A stretch of 64,000 bases of DNA from Rachycentron canadum (GCA_038496675.1 CM076669.1:12954767-13018766); one strand, 5' to 3'. Positions 1 through 12,620 are shown, counted from the first letter of the stretch. Made by a program: numbers and translations. The notes: generated from the sequence alone by a model not told the origin.

Positions 1-3000
1 AAAGAGCATAAATGTTATTCTGAAAAGCCAAAGATTGTAGAAGTAGGACAGCGGTTGGTGCCATGATGCAAGGAAGAGAAACAGTGCAGAAAAACTGATG
101 GTCTGAAGCCAATAGAATGAAAAGGACAATAAAGGCTAACAGAAGGCCCTGATATGAAAAACATGAAAGGAAAAAATGCATACTGGGATATAAAGACCAG
201 TAAATATAAATGTGTAAAAAGACCAGTGACCCAGTTCCTGAGGACATGTCTTGCATCGTGGCTGAAGCAGCATCGTCAATTCTGTGTGTGCCCAGAGTAT
301 CGATGCAGAGGGAGATTACATCTTTTAAGCACTGCAGTTAAAATGGGGTCGAAACCAGACTATGGTCATGGGTGTCAAAACAAGGAGAGTAAAAACAGTT
401 CCCCCAACCTTGGTATGTTTGAGATAATAGAGGTGATAGAAATCCACATGAATGGTTAAGTGTAAACTCATAAGCAGGAATAAGAGAAGTGATAGACGTA
501 GAAAATTCACTGCATCTTAAAAAGCCAGGAGAAATACAGCATCACAAAGTGAATCAGCAAAAGGTCAAAATAAACCTTGTCTAAAGAGTCTAAAACAGGA
601 TGGAGAGGATAATGGTAGACCTGGAGTCCTATGGACTAGCAGAACCCTTTTTATGCCTGTGGCTAATAGTAAGCAATTGGATATCTGAACAGAGTGGGGG
701 TTCATAAGATCTTGTTTTGAACTGTACTTCTTGCCACAATATTGTGAATATACAGTGACCAATAGCTAAACAGAGTGAAACAAAGGCAGGTTCTAACAGT
801 GGCACAGAAAGAGACACAGTACTCCAAAGTGTATCTTAGCTTTTTTTAAGTTGATGCCGCTAAACCAATTTCTTATGTCATTTTTGGCTGAATTTAGAGA
901 AGCAGAGAGTAGAGAGTTGAGATTTAGTGGATCGCTGTTGGTCTGGGGGGCAAAAATGTCTGAAAAGCTGGAATTTAAAGTGAGACAGAGCATCAGCAAC
1001 CCTGTTATATTGGCCTCAAACGTAATGAGGCCTTGTAATGAAATTATCAATGACATCATTCTTTAGAAAGAGATGCAGGTTATCCAGAAGAATGAAGAAA
1101 AAGAAGAGACTTAATCTAACAACATTTCACTACTGAGGGATGAAATGGAGTGGGCTGTCTGTTTATTCAGCAGATAGAGAGGTACCTAAATGCTGCCAAG
1201 TATTTCTTAATTGGCTGAGAGAGCTGCTGGATGAATCTGATGGGAAATCTATGAGCAAGAAATCATTGAGCGAGTGCAGCACGAATGTCAATCTGTCATT
1301 ATTAAGAAGAATCCATCAGAGAGCCTCTGACAGTGAGTTGAATATGGCTGGACTAACACAAACAGAAGTTAGCCTAACAGCAAAATAAAGCTTTTAATCC
1401 CATCTGACACCAAAAAGAGGGGCCAGTGCGATTGGACCATAGATGTGATCTTAAAAGTTTTAGTTATATTGGCTTTGGCCTGACAGCATCATTCATTGTC
1501 ATTGTTTTCACAACCCACATTAAATGAAATCACAGCTCCTTCCATCTGATGAAACAACAAACGCTGTATCCCGGACCAGTGCAGAAGTGGGCGTGTTTTA
1601 ATCTAGGTGAGGCTTGTGGGTTGTTAAGTGCCACATCTACTGGGTGGATGTAAGTGCCTGGTTCAGACCTGGCAATAGATTGCAAGAATCAACTACTCCA
1701 AAATTTAATGACATTGCTCTCATGATCCTGACCCAGATTTCCACTCTGCAGGGAATTTGCATCCATAACATGAGACCCAGCCATTTTATGTGTAGCAGGC
1801 TCCATCATGTTATCGTCCGTGTGTTTGAATAGAAGTTGCCTGCCTGTTGCGTAGGCGCAAGAGGCAGCTGAGTGGTTGCATGGTGTCTCTCCCACTCTCT
1901 TTCTGTCCTTCTGCTCAGTGTGGGCCGCCCCTGCGTGAGCAGAATAGGATGATGGGCTATAATGAAAGTTGGTCTGTGTTAAATTGCAGTGCTTTCTCCA
2001 TTCTCCTCTCTGACCCTGTCATTAGGAAGCCAGCTACTTGACCCGGATGGTCCTGCATCCTGTGGACGATGGCAGCGAAACAGAGAGCAGTGGAAGCGCT
2101 GAAGGCAGAGAAGCAGAAGTGATTCATTGGCGAATAAAATGTAGACCTAGTGTAGACCTTTTTAAACCAAGCATTAAAGAACAAGGGCAAATCATGTGTA
2201 CAGTACACTTCAGCTGACTGCTTCCACAACATGCCATCAGCTTTTAGATTGAATTCTTACCTTGTAGGCCGGTGTTAGAGGTGTGTCACAGCAATGCTTA
2301 ACTTTTATCAAAAATAGTAAAGTAGTGCACTGCTGCCTCACTTTCTACTGCCATTTACTCCTCTAAGAGCATACCTGCTCAGCAAAGTAACAAGAATGGA
2401 CCAGAGTGGGTTTCATGAATTGCTAAAAGACCATATACTCATTATATTATTAACACAAACACATGTCTGTAACTTTTTGTGTTTATTTTTTGTTGAACTG
2501 TTATAATAGTTATTATGGTTACAGTGTAAATTTCATTAAAATTTCATTTTATGAACTTCTATGAAAGTCTTTAGTGAGAGACATATATAATTAGCTGAGG
2601 TTGTGCTGATTTTGAATATGTGGAGAGTGACAACTTTATAAGGAAAAACACAAAGGTATAAAAAAACCCAGAAAACCCTTAATGTGGATCTAAGAAGGAA
2701 AGAACATATATTTTTATTCTGACCCTGACCCTTATACAAGAAAAAGAAAAAGTCTGTATCTGGTGATTATGTGTCAGGTTTTGAAGGTATAAGGACTTGC
2801 CATTGGATATGATTTCCAACTGACTCCATGGCTCTAGGAAATATGTATTCTAGCACTCTGTGTGTGGTGAATTCAGTCAGTTTTAGTGCAAAAATGTGGA
2901 CACTGTTTGTATCTTTTAGAGGTTCCTTATGTTTTCATGTCCAAATAATGTGTGATGTGATAGGTATGATGCAAACTGCCTGGTGATATGTATGCCAACT

Positions 3001-4425
3001 ATCTGAGGTCTGTAAATGACAAATAAAATTGATTTATTTTGGCTGATTCTGTCATTTCTACAGTCTTTCAAGGGGAAACCTGAGTCAGTAAATCTTTTCA
3101 CTAGCAGGACTTTAAGTGTGGTCGTGCTCAAGGGAATACAAGTACAAAGAGTTCACCCCGAGGACCAATGTATATGACAAGAAAATTGTTGAAAACTAAA
3201 AAAGTGTCCCAGGTGGACAAAAACAGTAAGAGAGAAAGAGACAGTAGGCAACTCAAGTTTCAGGTAAAGAGGGTGAGAAACACCTGCACACACAGTGACA
3301 GGTCCAGCTGCTGAGCTGAGACAGAGTGTGGGCTCTGTCTACAGCGCTGTCTGCCATCACACCAGGCCGACACTTCATTTTCTCTAAATCTCGCTCTGCT
3401 GATCAACAGCCAGGACTTCTCACAGATCCAATCCTCACAGAGCCAGAGAGGCGGCAGGGGTCAGACAGCAGGAAGGGACCAGACTGGAGATGCTTCTTAA
3501 AGTTGTGTGTTGTGTTCTTGAGCGGACCTATTGAGAAACAATACAATAACATTCCTTCAGTAGTTTATCTGATGATCCACTCTGAGTTTTAGTATTAAGA
3601 GTAATTGAATCTGTCATTTCAAGTCAAACAAATCTGCCGATTTCCTTGCAGCTCACTGTTTACAGTTAAAAGATTAGCTCATAGCTCAGAAACAAATTAG
3701 ATTCTCTTCTTTATCTTCTTAATCACAAATGGTCTAATAATTTTTCCACTGAGTGACGTTATATAAACAAAACTGGATTTTCTCCTCTTGCAATATCATC
3801 CCAATTAAACATGGTGATGGATTTTCAGCATCTGCCAAGTGTCGGGACGGTGATTTTGACTGAATCCAGAGCTATTGTAGTGTTTTGGGCATCTGGTACA
3901 CATTAATGACAGAAAAGCAAACCCCTTATATCCACATCAAGAGTCTTATAATTATTGGCATTTCTGTTACGTTTTGTAACAGCAGTGTTTGTGAGTAAAA
4001 AGCAGCATTTATTGTGTCTACAAGGGTTAATACTGAGTTCTTCAGGAGAGGGGATAGAAGGCTCCAGCTGTGGCTGAGGATTTCCAGGAGGGTGGAGTGG
4101 CTTGTCGTGGTGGAGCGGTGTGGAGGAGGAGGCCGGTGAGTTGATGACAGCAGCAGCACTGGCACAGCATTACTGGAGAGGGAGAAAACACACGGTGGAG
4201 GAGGATATTCAATACAACAAGAAGCTGACGAGTTCACGAGACGCACCAGGAGATGAGCGGCCTGAAGTGTCACCACATGGAGAGCAGTTAACAGTCTGGT
4301 GACAAGTGGAAGAGAAGTCCTGGTCCTGCAGGATGAGATGCAGGTGTGTCAGTGAAGCCAGTGCTGCGCCTCGCCCCTGAAGGAGAGATCACACACACCC
4401 ATGCATGTACACACACACACACAGA
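1..4425. other. Non-coding stretch, no gene seen
   Basis: A+T-rich single-copy-looking DNA. Open frames reach only 60-116 codons, overlap on both strands and show no recognisable domain or paired splice sites. The block near 1400-2110 (with runs such as 1495-1560 and 1955-2090) is less simple in composition than its surroundings and might hold conserved non-coding DNA. I cannot show this from one sequence. No repeat family recognised. Confidence 0.6.
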
Positions 4426-4445
4426 GGGAGAGGGAGAGGGAGGGG
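4426..4445 (+). other. Canonical G-quadruplex motif
   Basis: Four G-runs (GGG at 4426, 4432 and 4438, GGGG at 4442) are separated by 3, 3 and 1 bases on the plus strand. This fits the standard G3+N1-7 pattern for an intramolecular quadruplex. It follows a short CA tract (4411-4423) and lies in a purine-rich block to about 4480. Whether it folds or matters is unknown. Confidence 0.6.
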
Positions 4446-6316
4446 AGGACACACAGGAAAGGCAGACAGAGGAGAGCAGTGAGTTATAGCAGGTCTGTGT
4501 ATTTCTTTGATTGTGGTCTAAAATGGCTGTGACCTGTTCATAACCAACTACCTTCAGGAATATCTCTGTCTGATGTTTTTGGATGTCATGTGACTACTCA
4601 CGTCATGTGACTTGCCAAGTGTTTCCATTCCACTTTTGTGAAATATCACCTTGTCAAATAGTTTGAAAAACCACCTCATGTAAGCGTATACATTTTTAGC
4701 AACGTTTGAGAGTACTTTAAAAAATTCATGTGTTTCCATTACTTGTTTTTGTTTTTTTTTTTGTTTGCAATTTGAAATTTCACTTTAAGAAGCTTAATGG
4801 AAACGCGGCTCCTGTCAACTCAGGCCCTGAGCTGACTTGCAAGAAGAAAGTTTGATGTTTTCAAGAATCATTACGTCAACGTTAACGTCTCTGAGAGTGA
4901 GTCTCTGGTGTCGTCCTCCTCTTGTCTTCTGGTTTGGAATATTCAGCTGCTCACCCCCAAAATCTCCTGATAGGAAAAGCTGATAGTTGTTGTTTGAACT
5001 GGCTCCAGGTGGTTAACTTTGATCAGGCGATTGCCCACAAGCAGTGCCCTGAAGTACAGCTCTGAAGGTGGACATAATATCAGTGGTAGATAAGAGACAT
5101 CGGACAAGAATGTCATGGCATTTTGACAAATACCTGAAGGGGTCAGGATCTTGATTAGGCACTCCATATGTAGTAAAAGTCAACCTGATAGGATCACCTC
5201 TTATCATGGCCGGGGCTGTAACTGCAGCTGGAAATAGTTGGTTGGTACAAGAACAAGAGCTTGAAGCAGATACAGCACAGATCCAGAGAGATCTCATTTA
5301 CATTTGCTCGTGCTTTTAACCAAACACGTGAGGGACAACAGTAAAGCTTCAGTGCAGTAGGTTTAAGTAAGTTTCCAGTTTTCTTTCCAAACAAGACAAT
5401 TTCTGTTCAGGTTTTGTAACTGTTCTGCACTACCCACCCCTTTTAGTCAATTTTTGTAATTTCAGTGTTAATTCAATTGTTTTGCAGATCATATCCTCAC
5501 TATTTTATCAGTTACCATGCTTTTGGCATAAGCTCAATAATCCCAAGACAGTCCCAAAGATCTCAACCCCTTAATGCATCTGCTTATGGTGTTGTTTCAA
5601 TTAAAACTGATGTAACTGAAACTACTGTACTGTTGGTTTGAAACCACACTCGTCTCGACACAACAACTCAGGATTCTCTCTGCCATTTTCTCTGAGCTCA
5701 TGTTATGATCAAACACTCGAGCCTGGGTGTATCCAGCCTCTTTCACCAAGCCACCTGCCTTGGACACACAGTGGTACTTTTTCTCCACCTTCTTTTTTCC
5801 AAGTTTGGTTTGCCTCAGCAAGGCTTTTAAGTTGGCTCAGATTCTGGGTCAGTGCACATAGCCCCGTCTTCCTGTTTCAGATTCTCAGGCACGTGCACTT
5901 CGTGCCCCTCCTCTTCTGCCTGAAGGTCGAAGGTAGTAGCCATAATTGGTGACGGGTTTATCGTCCTCAGCTTTGTAAGTGTTTTGGCTCTGCCTTCTTC
6001 GTCCTTCTTTGTTTGTTGCCTTCAGAATGGCACTCCTATGTGAGTGTGGGCGCCGCGTTGGTGATTGGACATGGCTGCGTACCTTTTGCAGCAAACTGTT
6101 TTGACAGTTGCTCTTCTCTGGAATATCTGAAGGAAAAAGAAATGCAAAGAAACCTTAGTCGACGTACTCATGAGTTAAGCAAAGAGGATACACCTACACG
6201 CACACACACAAACACACACTTAAAAGTCCACTAAAAGCATGAGACACCCAATCAAGGAAAATAGCTTTCTTTTTGAAAACAAGTAGCCCATGTCCTTCTG
6301 TGTGTAGCCCATGTCT
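4446..6316. other. Non-coding stretch, no gene seen
   Basis: No supported gene. Overlapping minus-strand frames of 61-94 codons at 4943-5394 and a plus-strand frame of 104 codons at 5638-5952 have no recognisable motif. A small CpG-containing patch lies at 6048-6085. A short CA-rich tract precedes the microsatellite at 6200-6222. Confidence 0.55.

Positions 6317-6350
<34 letters not shown>
6317..6350 (+). repeat. (TG)n microsatellite
   Basis: About 34 bases of almost pure TG with a TA interruption near its 3' end. It is followed by a long pyrimidine-rich tract (about 6420-6560) that ends in a CT run. A short (AG)n run at about 6698-6717 closes the block. These simple sequences keep frames open on both strands here (Arg/Glu-rich on one, Ser/Leu-rich on the other), which are artefacts. 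Confidence 0.9.
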
Positions 6351-7201
6351 TATGTACATATTTGAGTCTGGATTCCTGCTGCAGGAACAGTCGAAGTGTT
6401 TTTTTCTTTGTGTTTTGCTCAGCTGAGTTCTTCTCTCTTCCTCTACCTCTCTCGACCTCACTCTCCACCTTTGCTGCCTATTCTGCTCCTTTCTTTGTTT
6501 CCACCTATCTCTCGTCTCAGTGTCTCCTCTTCCTCTCCCCCCTCTCTCTCTCTCTCTGGAGGTGATTGATCTTGCCAGCTTGACTCCTGCTTTCATCCAG
6601 GCCATCCAGAGGCTCTCCTGCCGTGCCCACAGCAGACATGAAGCCCCCTCTCCTGGATGCAGAAGTGGGAGCCAGCGCCTGTGGACATGCCGCTGTGCAG
6701 AGAGAGAGAGAGAGAGATTGAGAGAGAAGTGTGGGGATCAGCAGGGGGTCCTGGTGGACATGTTGGTATTGTACCATAGACTCTGAGTAAAAAAGTATGT
6801 TCATATTTCCTCTTATTTCCTTGGAAAATTAAGGTGTAAAGGTAAAACTTTACACACAGAGTTATATCTGTACCATTTGTGTCTGTTAAACACTTCATGG
6901 TGTTAAGATGTATACTGCACAACTGGAAGTCACAGTATACCCACCAGATCTGCAGAGAAATAACACATGTATTTTGGTGCAGAGGCTCTGCAGTGATAAG
7001 GTGATGTTGGTGGAGAGGTGGAGTTCCCTATTCCAATCAAAACAAAGAGCTTTATCCTCATATCGTCAGACAGGACCAGACCAGACACTGGTATCTTGGG
7101 ACAGTTAATAATATGATATATGAATGCAAATGGACTGATTTTTAATCGCACACACTCCTCTGATATTTTAGTTCCAGATTCACACATTCACACATACTCC
7201 T

Positions 7202-7249
7202 CTTTCTCTGTCTTTCTTTCTTTTTTTTATTTCTCTCTTTCTTCCTCCA

Positions 7250-7322
<73 letters not shown>

Positions 7323-7340
7323 GTGTGTGTGTGTGTGTGC
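7202..7340 (+). repeat. Pyrimidine tract plus long (TG)n microsatellite
   Basis: A T/C-rich tract (7202-7250) runs straight into about 86 bases of TG (7255-7340) with one CG interruption near 7318. The array should be highly length-polymorphic and can adopt Z-DNA. Cys/Val and Thr/His frames across it are spurious. Confidence 0.95.
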
Positions 7341-7364
7341 ATGTCTCTGCTTGGTATGGCGTCA

Positions 7365-7490
7365 TGTTCCTGGTTCCCGCCAATTCACCTGAGCACCTGC
7401 AAGTCATCAGCCAATCAGCTCATCAACTCTACAACCCGCTGCAGTATTTAAACACCAGTTCCAGCCTTTAGTCACATTCGTCAGTCATTG
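7365..7490 (+). mobile_element. LTR-like promoter fragment (Ty3/Gypsy-type)
   Basis: The run from 7388 to 7465 resembles the U3/promoter core of the Gypsy LTR at 26480-26560. Both share a CACCTGCA box, then ATCAGCTCATCAA, then a TATA-like CAGTATTTRAAC. No internal retroelement sequence follows, so this would be a solo or truncated LTR. Seen directly: the shared words. Inferred: LTR identity. An alternative is convergent low-complexity sequence. Confidence 0.4.
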
Positions 7491-7529
7491 CTTTGTACTG
7501 CACCGAAGTTTTGGTGCTGTCCCTCACTT

Positions 7530-7578
7530 ATAAGTCATGTTTGACAGAAGCATCTGCTAAATCAGTAAATGTAAAAGT
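7530..7578 (+). mobile_element. SINE/MITE-like 3' tail
   Basis: The sequence around 7549-7575 (AGCATCTGCTAAAT, then AGTAAATGTAAA) matches the conserved 3' end I know from many fish interspersed repeats, in which a GCGTCTGCTAAAT box precedes a short ATGTAAA-type repeat. Only the tail is recognisable, so the family cannot be named. Confidence 0.4.
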
Positions 7579-7589
7579 GGCCATGTTGC

Positions 7590-8265
7590 ACAGCATTGGA
7601 CCATGTGACTGCACATCAGTTGATTCTTGAAGCACTTATCAAATGCATCACACACCCAGCAGGAAAACAAGATCGAAGACAAAAGATACACAAATATGAA
7701 AGATGAAATAGTTGTTTCTTGCCTAAAGTGTTTTGATATGCATCATATACCACAGGCTGAGTGTTTCCCTTACTGAGCTTAGGCTTTACAAACATCACTT
7801 TTGATTGAAAGAGAAAGCTGGGATCAGGCTACATTATGTTTTTGCTGTCCATGAAAGTAAAATTAAATCACTTTTTCTCTTCTGCATTCTTACAAGCATT
7901 TATGGAAGATCACTTTCATCTCCAAAATGCCATGAAACACATTGTAAAAGTTTGGAAAATACTTGAGAGAAGAAAAAAAACTTACCAAGAGACCAGTGTT
8001 CCTTATATATACTCAACCTCATCATGTAAAACACAAGTTTGTGTACCATAGGCATTACCAGTAACAAGTCCAAAGGTTTAAGCGTAGAAGGGGGTATATG
8101 TCTGTAAATCTGGGCACTGTAGTCCAAGAAGAAATAGAAAACCTTATTTTTCTTCAGTCCAGATACTGAGATATTTATGTATGATGTATACTCTATAAAG
8201 ACATTTATATTATTTAATCATATACAATTGTAGAAATATTAAATAAGTATCAAATATTAAGCTAA
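7590..8265. other. Non-coding stretch, nothing recognised
   Basis: A+T-rich sequence with no frame above 75 codons, no microsatellite and no recognised repeat. It directly abuts the LINE remnant that begins at about 8270. Confidence 0.6.
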
Positions 8266-8269
8266 TCAT

Positions 8270-8890
8270 AGTCAAAAGGCTGTGGCTTTGGAAAATAGCA
8301 TGAATTTTGCTTTATAATAGTATTCAATACAAATATCAGCTCTTTTAGAACATTTTACATAATGTTACATATTGAGATTTGAAGTCCTCAACTGCAAGAT
8401 GTCCAGTCAGCAACACAATACAGCACTGTGTCATCTGCGTACAGATTGACACTACAAGTCCTCCAACGATAAAACAATATTGTTGATATAAACAATGAAA
8501 ACAACTGGGCCCAAAATTGAACCTTGTGGAACACCTTTTGTGATGGTAAAACTGGTCAACAGAAAGCACTGGATATTACATCTTTTTTATCTAAAGAGAA
8601 ATAATATCATAAAGGACTCCAGCATCAGACTTAAAGATGGGATAGAAATACTTTCAATCAACCATTAACTAGAGATTCAACGACCTTCTTAACCTTCCTT
8701 TCATAGGGGAATTATATGAGCAGTTCTCCAGACTTTAGGAAGTCTACCAGAGGAAGTAGAAAGGTTAACATGTTGGTAATTTGTTCTGAGTTGCCATGAG
8801 TCAGAGAGAGAGAGAAGACAGAAAATTGATCCAAATTGTCCTCTTCCTGGCATTGATGGCAACAGAGCATCTTTGACTACACACGACACA
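8270..8890 (-). mobile_element. LINE (non-LTR retrotransposon) RT remnant
   Basis: Read on the minus strand, frames between 8890 and 8270 carry the RT landmarks in order. First is a SSGRLPKVWRTAHIIPL block (about 8760-8700). Next is KGVPQGSILGP (about 8545-8510), then INNIV, then NLYADDTVLY containing the catalytic YADD box (about 8455-8425), and finally KFMLFSKA (about 8310-8285). Frame changes and stops separate these blocks, so it is a pseudogene, 5'-truncated and lacking its endonuclease. The order and motifs fit fish L2/CR1-like or Rex-like ORF2 proteins. A second copy of what looks like the same family lies at 57800-58470 in the same orientation. Confidence 0.8.
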
Positions 8891-8894
8891 GGAA

Positions 8895-10240
8895 AAGACC
8901 AGATATAAGAGATAGAGATCTAATCCCCCATCTTCAAAAAGGTCACAAGCAAAAATAATCTCTTTTATAGTCAGATAATGAACAGTCTCTGAGTGGGACC
9001 CGATGTTGTTATTTTTCTTGGTTTTCTAAGTTAATAAGAGCAAGAAATGAAAAAAATTATGAAATATCTGATTTTTGCTCTCTGCACAGAGCAGTTGTTT
9101 GAAAGCATTCTAGTGGGAAATACTCCAGTGTTTCCCACAAGGGACTTTGTTTCTTTCCATCAACAGGTTGGATATATAGTTAACAAACCAGGGGTTCCAG
9201 CTAGCTTTTTATTTTGTTTTTTATGTTATATTTAGTTCAGTATCTTGAAGTTCAGATATAAGATGAATTAAAATGTTGAGGCTTGAGGTGTTTGAGATGC
9301 TGGATCAGTTGTGTTCCACTAAGACAAGCTATACAAGATAAAACCAGAAACTGTCAGATCTTTTTTATTCTTATTATCCGCAACTGGAAAGACCAACATC
9401 AACATTAAGTGTATTTTACTAACTATTATTTTTGTATTCAAAGTCTGAAAATTTTCTCTGTGCCATTGAGCTCAATTTGCTCAAAAAGAATTAAAAGCAC
9501 ATAAAAGAGACATGCTGTTGCAGCAGGTGATACAGTGGTTCATTATGATTAATATAGCCAATGGAGTTTTTTCCTTTGAGCAGTGTTAACAACGAACCAT
9601 GTGTTCAAACATGCCCAGTGAGATCAACCTCAAAACAGAGCTACTCTCACAGATGCAGCTGTGCTACATTTATAATTCAGTGGATTTGTTCACACTAAAA
9701 ACATAAAACAACACAAGCTTCATCCTTTTTAGTCATGGTTTATAGATGAAAACTGATTTTAATGTAAACAAAAAAAAAAAGAAAATCTCCCTGAGGACAC
9801 TGTTTCTCCCCCAAAACCCAGGAGAAAGCACCAATGTGATATCAATTCAGTTTGAGATAAAACACAGGGAAATCATGTGAAAATACACACAAATACATGG
9901 ATTATATTCTTTTCGTGCCAGAATTAGCAGGTATAAGTGTTTTTTCTTTTGACATAGTTAAACCTGCTAAAAAATAACTTGACTCGGCAGCCACATTTGC
10001 TCAAGAGGACACACATAAATGCAGGGACCAATGTCATCACAGGTGGTACTGTCTGCTGGGATGACTGGTAAAACAGATCTGTAGCGTCTCATCCCCAGGT
10101 TTGAGCTCCTGTACGTGTCAGAGCCTCCGTGTGAGACACTTCGGTCACCTGCTCAATTGGTCGATGGTTGAATGTGACCTTTTCCATTGCAGATGGAAAA
10201 GCCTGGAAAACCCTGATGTTGGTGGTTTAGCAGTGGAAAA
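8895..10240. other. Non-coding stretch, nothing recognised
   Basis: A+T-rich DNA with a 12-base A run near 9769 and no open frame with recognisable content. The right end (10085-10240) is slightly richer in G+C and precedes the repeat at 10250. It could be part of the same insertion, but I cannot tell. Confidence 0.55.
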
Positions 10241-10249
10241 GGGGCTTTA

Positions 10250-10412
10250 CTGTTTTTTGAGGACACCCGTGAATATAATGTATTCCCCGACCCCTTACAT
10301 GAAACTCAAGCTAAACCTGATTCTAACCTGCTTCATATGGCCCTTTGAAGTTGTGAGGAATGTCCTCACAACTATAGAAAGACATGTAAACTCACACTCA
10401 CACAAGAGCAAG
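10250..10412 (+). mobile_element. Common fish 'GAGGACA / CTCACAACTATAGAAA' repeat copy
   Basis: The segment starts with TTTGAGGACA, has a CATGAAACTCAAGC...AACCTGATTCTAACC stretch, then TTTGAAGTTGTGAGGA, ATGTCCTCACAACTATAGAAA and a CA-rich tail. This order matches a short interspersed repeat I know from many teleosts, in which a CCTAACC-rich part is followed by GTCCTCACAACTATAG and (CA)n. The copy is diverged. Its biological class is not settled in my memory. Confidence 0.55.
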
Positions 10413-11775
10413 TAAAGTAGTTAAAATTGTCAGAAAAATGAAAGTTGCACATCAATGACTCAACTCTTCCTATAATGACAGTATAAAATAAAAATTACAG
10501 TGTATCTATCTTCCCTACCTCCCTCTACTTGTGGTTCGAAATCACTGATTCATGCCGCTATCATCCCTCCTTCCCTCCCTCCATCACTTCCTTCCTCCCC
10601 GTTGTGATGATTGCGAGGGCCTGGGTGGGGAATATGACAAGCAGTGCAGCAGCTGAGATGAAACACAGCAGCAACGTATTCATTACTCACTGCTGAGGAG
10701 GCTGGTAATTAAGTGGAATAGAGGAAGTAGTGGAAGAATGAATGGTGGGGAGCAGAGAGGAGGGACATGGGAAAGTGAGGCGAGGTGGGACAGGAAATGG
10801 AGAGAGAAAGGAGAGGTTTGGAAATGAGGGAAGGCGAGTTTCATAACCCTGAGTTACATAGGCTGACATGGAGATTGGTCTCAATACAGTCTAAATCAGC
10901 AGATGACGAATATAATTTAAAGTCAGCATGTGAGGCCAAAAGATTTACTACAGAGGGAACTGATTAGAGTGAGATGGGTGATGGTGAGGGTGAAGGTTGA
11001 ATAAAGAGAGTAAACCCTACGGATATGACTTAGTTTGAATACTTGAGAGAAAACTTTCATGTCATTGTTGTGGATGTTTTGACAATTTTCAAAGTTAGTA
11101 GTATTGGTAGAGAGCAAAAATGCACCACTATAGCCAATACTGGCTGTTGAAAATGACAATTTTCTGCTGACAGTCGAGTTCAAACGACAGTGGGTCTCAT
11201 AGTCAAGGAAAATGTATTCTCCGTGTGGAACAGTGACCTACCCTCTTCAGGAGCCTAAAGCATTAAAGGATAGCTTCAGACAGAAGTCTATCTTTATACA
11301 GGTCTCGCATACCACACTGAATACTCAGCGTTCAAAAGACGCTCAGATTTCAGCAGTCTGACTTTGAGCAAGTGGATTTCCTCCAGTGTTGAAAATTACT
11401 GAAGATCCCTCTTTGTTTTTCTTTCCATGGTGCTTAACAGTGTGCAGCACAGAGTCACAGTACAGGTAGACTGGCTGACAGGACAAAACACCAGCAGCAT
11501 GATGATACCCACTTAATTCAACCCAAACAGTAACCATCATGGCTGAGACTGTCTTAATGCCAGACCACGTCAGTCAACATCAAACTCACTGGAACAATTA
11601 TCATCAAGACTAACACCAACTCACACTTTGGTTTATGAAATGAACTGATTTTCACAACTTTAAAGCTGAACCAATATTCTAACTCTATAATTGTCACCAA
11701 ATCTGCTGCTCTGCTCTCAGCACCATGTGGATTATAGCCTCTTTTAGATGATTATTTTATTGGTCTTGAATAGCT
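10413..11775. other. Non-coding stretch, no gene seen
   Basis: Contains a CCTCC-rich tract (10555-10600) and a purine-rich tract (10690-10830) that together keep spurious frames open on both strands. The section 10600-10700 (a G+C-richer patch with AATTAAG at its edge) is a weak candidate for conserved non-coding DNA. No gene or TE recognised. Confidence 0.55.
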
Positions 11776-11779
11776 TTAA

Positions 11780-11890
11780 AAACCCACTGAGCTACCTGCT
11801 CAGCAGACATCAGGTTAGAGACCAGCTGGTAAACATAGTGGAAAATTTAGCAGCTAAGGAGCCAGATAGTTTTCTCAAGGGAGCTAAATG
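11780..11890 (+). mobile_element. Interspersed repeat family X, copy 1
   Basis: The core 11829-11870 (GTAAACATAGTGGAAAATTT, AGCAGCTAAGGAGCCAGATA) is matched on the opposite strand at about 63583-63630, where words such as ATAGTGGAA, CAGCTAA and GAGCCAGAT occur in the same order and spacing. The sequence agrees with a short perciform repeat known to me by its GGTAAACATAGTGGAG...GGAGCCAGATAT motif. The class is unknown (MITE-like by size). Confidence 0.6.
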
Positions 11891-11894
11891 GATG

Positions 11895-12475
11895 GTATAT
11901 TAATTAATCTATTAATATAGTCAACTCAAGGGGTGAATACTCTGCTCTCACTCTGTCTGCTGAGTAAGTATAAAAGAAGCAGTTGTTTTCAAAGGTGATG
12001 ATATGTCAATTGGACAAAATATACTCAGTTATTTTTTTGGTTCACTGATGGCTAAAACCAATCCAGTGTGATATGGATCTACCTGAGGAGATAGAATTAA
12101 TCTGTGTGAATGTTAAACTTTGAACTTTGAGTCCAAAATGGAAGAACCTGTTGTAGATCATTAGTTCATCACCATCACTGTGACTGTAAAAACTGCTTCA
12201 TAACAGAGACATGGTTTGTAGAGTTTGTAGACATGGGTCAAAGGTACAAATACAAACTACTAAACTGTGAACTTATTGTCCCCTTAGAGACCAAGCTAAC
12301 TTAACAAGCTAAGGAGTTTGCTATTTGTTGGCGTTCCCTTTGGCTTGGACAGCTCCGTTTTCCCTCTTCAATCACTTAATTGAAAAAAGGGGGGGACAAC
12401 TGCAACAGTGTGAGAATTGTTGTATGTGTGTAGCCCCACAGCTAATATTTTAAAGTCTGGTTGCTAAAATGTGCC
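11895..12475. other. Non-coding stretch, nothing recognised
   Basis: A+T-rich sequence with no supported gene. Parts may belong to the repeat that starts at 11780 or to the LINE scrap that follows, but I see no clear boundary. A poly-A/poly-G junction lies near 12385-12397. Confidence 0.5.
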
Positions 12476-12479
12476 TTCC

Positions 12480-12620
12480 TGTCTGACCAACCCAGCTAAA
12501 AGACATCAACATCTCTGTGTAAAACAAGGCCACGCTCACTGAAGTTCCTTAAAAAGGCTGATAGCTCATCCTTATTATTATCGACCAGTGATCTCACATT
12601 TCCTATGATGATGGAAGGAA
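12480..12620 (-). mobile_element. LINE endonuclease N-terminal scrap
   Basis: On the minus strand from about 12614 downward one frame reads IIIGNVRSLVDNNKDELSAF, followed by more codons to a stop near 12495. This resembles the beginning of the apurinic-type endonuclease in fish LINE ORF2 proteins, where an LPSIIxGNVRSLxNKMDEL box is a hallmark. An upstream LPS reads in another frame after a 1-base slip. Only about 45 codons remain. The match is short, so it is held with moderate confidence. Confidence 0.55.

Noticed and set aside
6252..6605. 117-codon Arg/Glu-rich minus frame
   Set aside because: Product of the GA-rich complement of a pyrimidine tract and CA repeat; no conserved domain.
7255..7340. 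Cys-Val and Thr-His frames; resemblance to a spaced repeat array
   Set aside because: Pure TG microsatellite; no CRISPR-like repeat/spacer structure exists anywhere in the window.
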